Below are positions 13,675 to 14,307 of a stretch of 14,307 nt of DNA, one piece after another. Origin of the DNA: Planctomycetota bacterium (lineage in GTDB: Bacteria; Planctomycetota; Phycisphaerae; Tepidisphaerales; Tepidisphaeraceae). The notes beneath the pieces were generated by a model that saw only the letters and a list, made by a program, of their open reading frames with translations, was not told where the DNA came from and searched no databases. The position numbers were made by a program, and so were the translations under genes. Each line of letters starts with the position of its first letter. The first letter of the stretch is position 1. The DNA is taken from positions 1-14,307 of the forward strand of contig JAEZED010000098.1 in NCBI GenBank assembly GCA_023417885.1, given 5' to 3'.

Positions 13675-14307
13675 TCACTCGCCGAAGACCGCTGCATGAA
13701 GCAGCTCCACCGGGTGGAGGAGCTTGGCCGGTCGCCCGTCGGCCTCCGCCTGGGCGCGCAGGTGGAGGTTGCACCCGATGTTGCCGCTGACGACGAAGTC
13801 GCAGCCCGTCTCGGCCACGCGGTCGAGCTTGCGGCGCGCGAGCGCGGTGGCCATTTCCGGCTGAGTCAGGTTGTAAGTGCCGGCGGCGCCGCAGCAGACG
13901 TCGCTCTCGGGCAGATCGACCAGTTCCAGACCCGGCACCGTCTCCAGCAACCGGCGCGGCGGGCTTGTCACCCGTTGGCCGTGGGCGAGGTGGCAGGCGT
14001 CGTGATAGGTGACCCGCCCGACGAGGCGTTGCCGCATCCGCGGCAGGCCGAGCTCGACGAGCACTTCGCTGATGTCGCGCACCTTCGCGCTGAAGCGACT
14101 GGCCCGCTCCGCGTAGATCGGGTCGTCCGCCAGGAGCTCGCCATACTGCCGGAGCATGGCGCCGTCGCCGGCGGTGCACGTGACGATCCAGTCCAGCTCC
14201 GGGCCGCCCTCGGGCAGGAAGGTGTCGATGTTTCCCTTCGCCAGCTCGATCGCTATCTCAGGGTCGTTGTTGTGCAGGTGAATCGCGCCGCAGCAGGCCT
14301 GCTGCGG
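13675..14307 (-). CDS. GlcF-like iron-sulfur subunit (glycolate oxidase/heterodisulfide reductase CCG family), N-terminus cut by window edge
   Basis: This is the C-terminal 210 residues of a protein whose frame is open at 14307. It carries two cysteine-rich CCG domains like those of glycolate oxidase subunit GlcF, which pass electrons from glycolate or lactate oxidation. The first has ACCGAIHLHNNDPEIA and CTAGDGAMLRQYG; the second has HDACHLAHGQ, VCCGAAGTYNLTQPEM and SGNIGCNLHL, ending with LLHPVELLHAAVFGE. The NLTQPEM segment is characteristic of GlcF. The first domain reads AGDG where GlcF proteins usually read AGCG, so one expected cysteine is replaced by Asp, although a Cys lies four positions earlier. 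The N-terminal 4Fe-4S ferredoxin domains would be outside the window. I left the symbol empty because the partners (glcD/E) are not visible. Confidence 0.88.
   Translation of the reverse strand, partial: PQQACCGAIHLHNNDPEIAIELAKGNIDTFLPEGGPELDWIVTCTAGDGAMLRQYGELLADDPIYAERASRFSAKVRDISEVLVELGLPRMRQRLVGRVTYHDACHLAHGQRVTSPPRRLLETVPGLELVDLPESDVCCGAAGTYNLTQPEMATALARRKLDRVAETGCDFVVSGNIGCNLHLRAQAEADGRPAKLLHPVELLHAAVFGE

Overview
The window looks like a chromosomal segment of a very GC-rich bacterium, most likely a member of the Planctomycetota and perhaps of the Phycisphaerae. This is inferred from GC-rich coding sequence, planctomycete-style families (a HEAT-repeat lipoprotein, an enlarged RNase HII-like protein, a secreted S41 protease with a long helical N-terminus) and low-complexity intergenic DNA of a type I recall from planctomycetes. 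No taxonomic marker was searched. Most of the window is housekeeping DNA, densely packed, with both end genes cut by the window borders.

Layout. Positions 1-2689 (minus strand) hold rpsO followed by pnp, the classic S15/PNPase pair. A strong hairpin lies just after rpsO and inverted repeats lie in the pnp leader. Positions 2690-3063 are a gene-free, repeat-rich stretch with short tandem repeats and two hairpins. Positions 3064-3723 are a compositionally different island with two small plus-strand ORFs: a JAMM-motif fragment and a small exported protein. The island is bracketed by a 28-bp direct repeat (27/28 identical), and the right copy is the 3' end of the neighbouring response-regulator gene. 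That single-domain response regulator (minus) diverges from a probable operon murI - HEAT lipoprotein - zinc-dependent MDR dehydrogenase (plus). A degenerate PP-loop/QueC-like gene follows and converges on argS (minus). Next comes a large exported S41/PDZ protease (plus) ending at a strong hairpin shared with a convergent minus-strand run: a STAS-domain protein, an RNase HII-like protein and the C-terminal part of a GlcF-like iron-sulfur subunit.

Genes and expression. RNA and translation functions (pnp, rpsO, argS, RNase H), envelope functions (murI, lipoprotein, S41 protease) and signalling (receiver, STAS) are interspersed. The murI-lipoprotein-dehydrogenase run is the clearest operon, with a 1-nt stop/start overlap and then an 11-nt gap. 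Several genes that lack a Shine-Dalgarno sequence have a -10-like hexamer exactly 8-9 nt before the start codon, which suggests leaderless transcripts. rpsO, murI and the small exported gene instead have good Shine-Dalgarno sequences.

The most unusual part is the 3036-3751 island. It looks like a small acquired cassette, possibly the remnant of a toxin/immunity or RHS-type locus, inserted at the 3' end of the response-regulator gene. No complete new defence or mobile system is visible.
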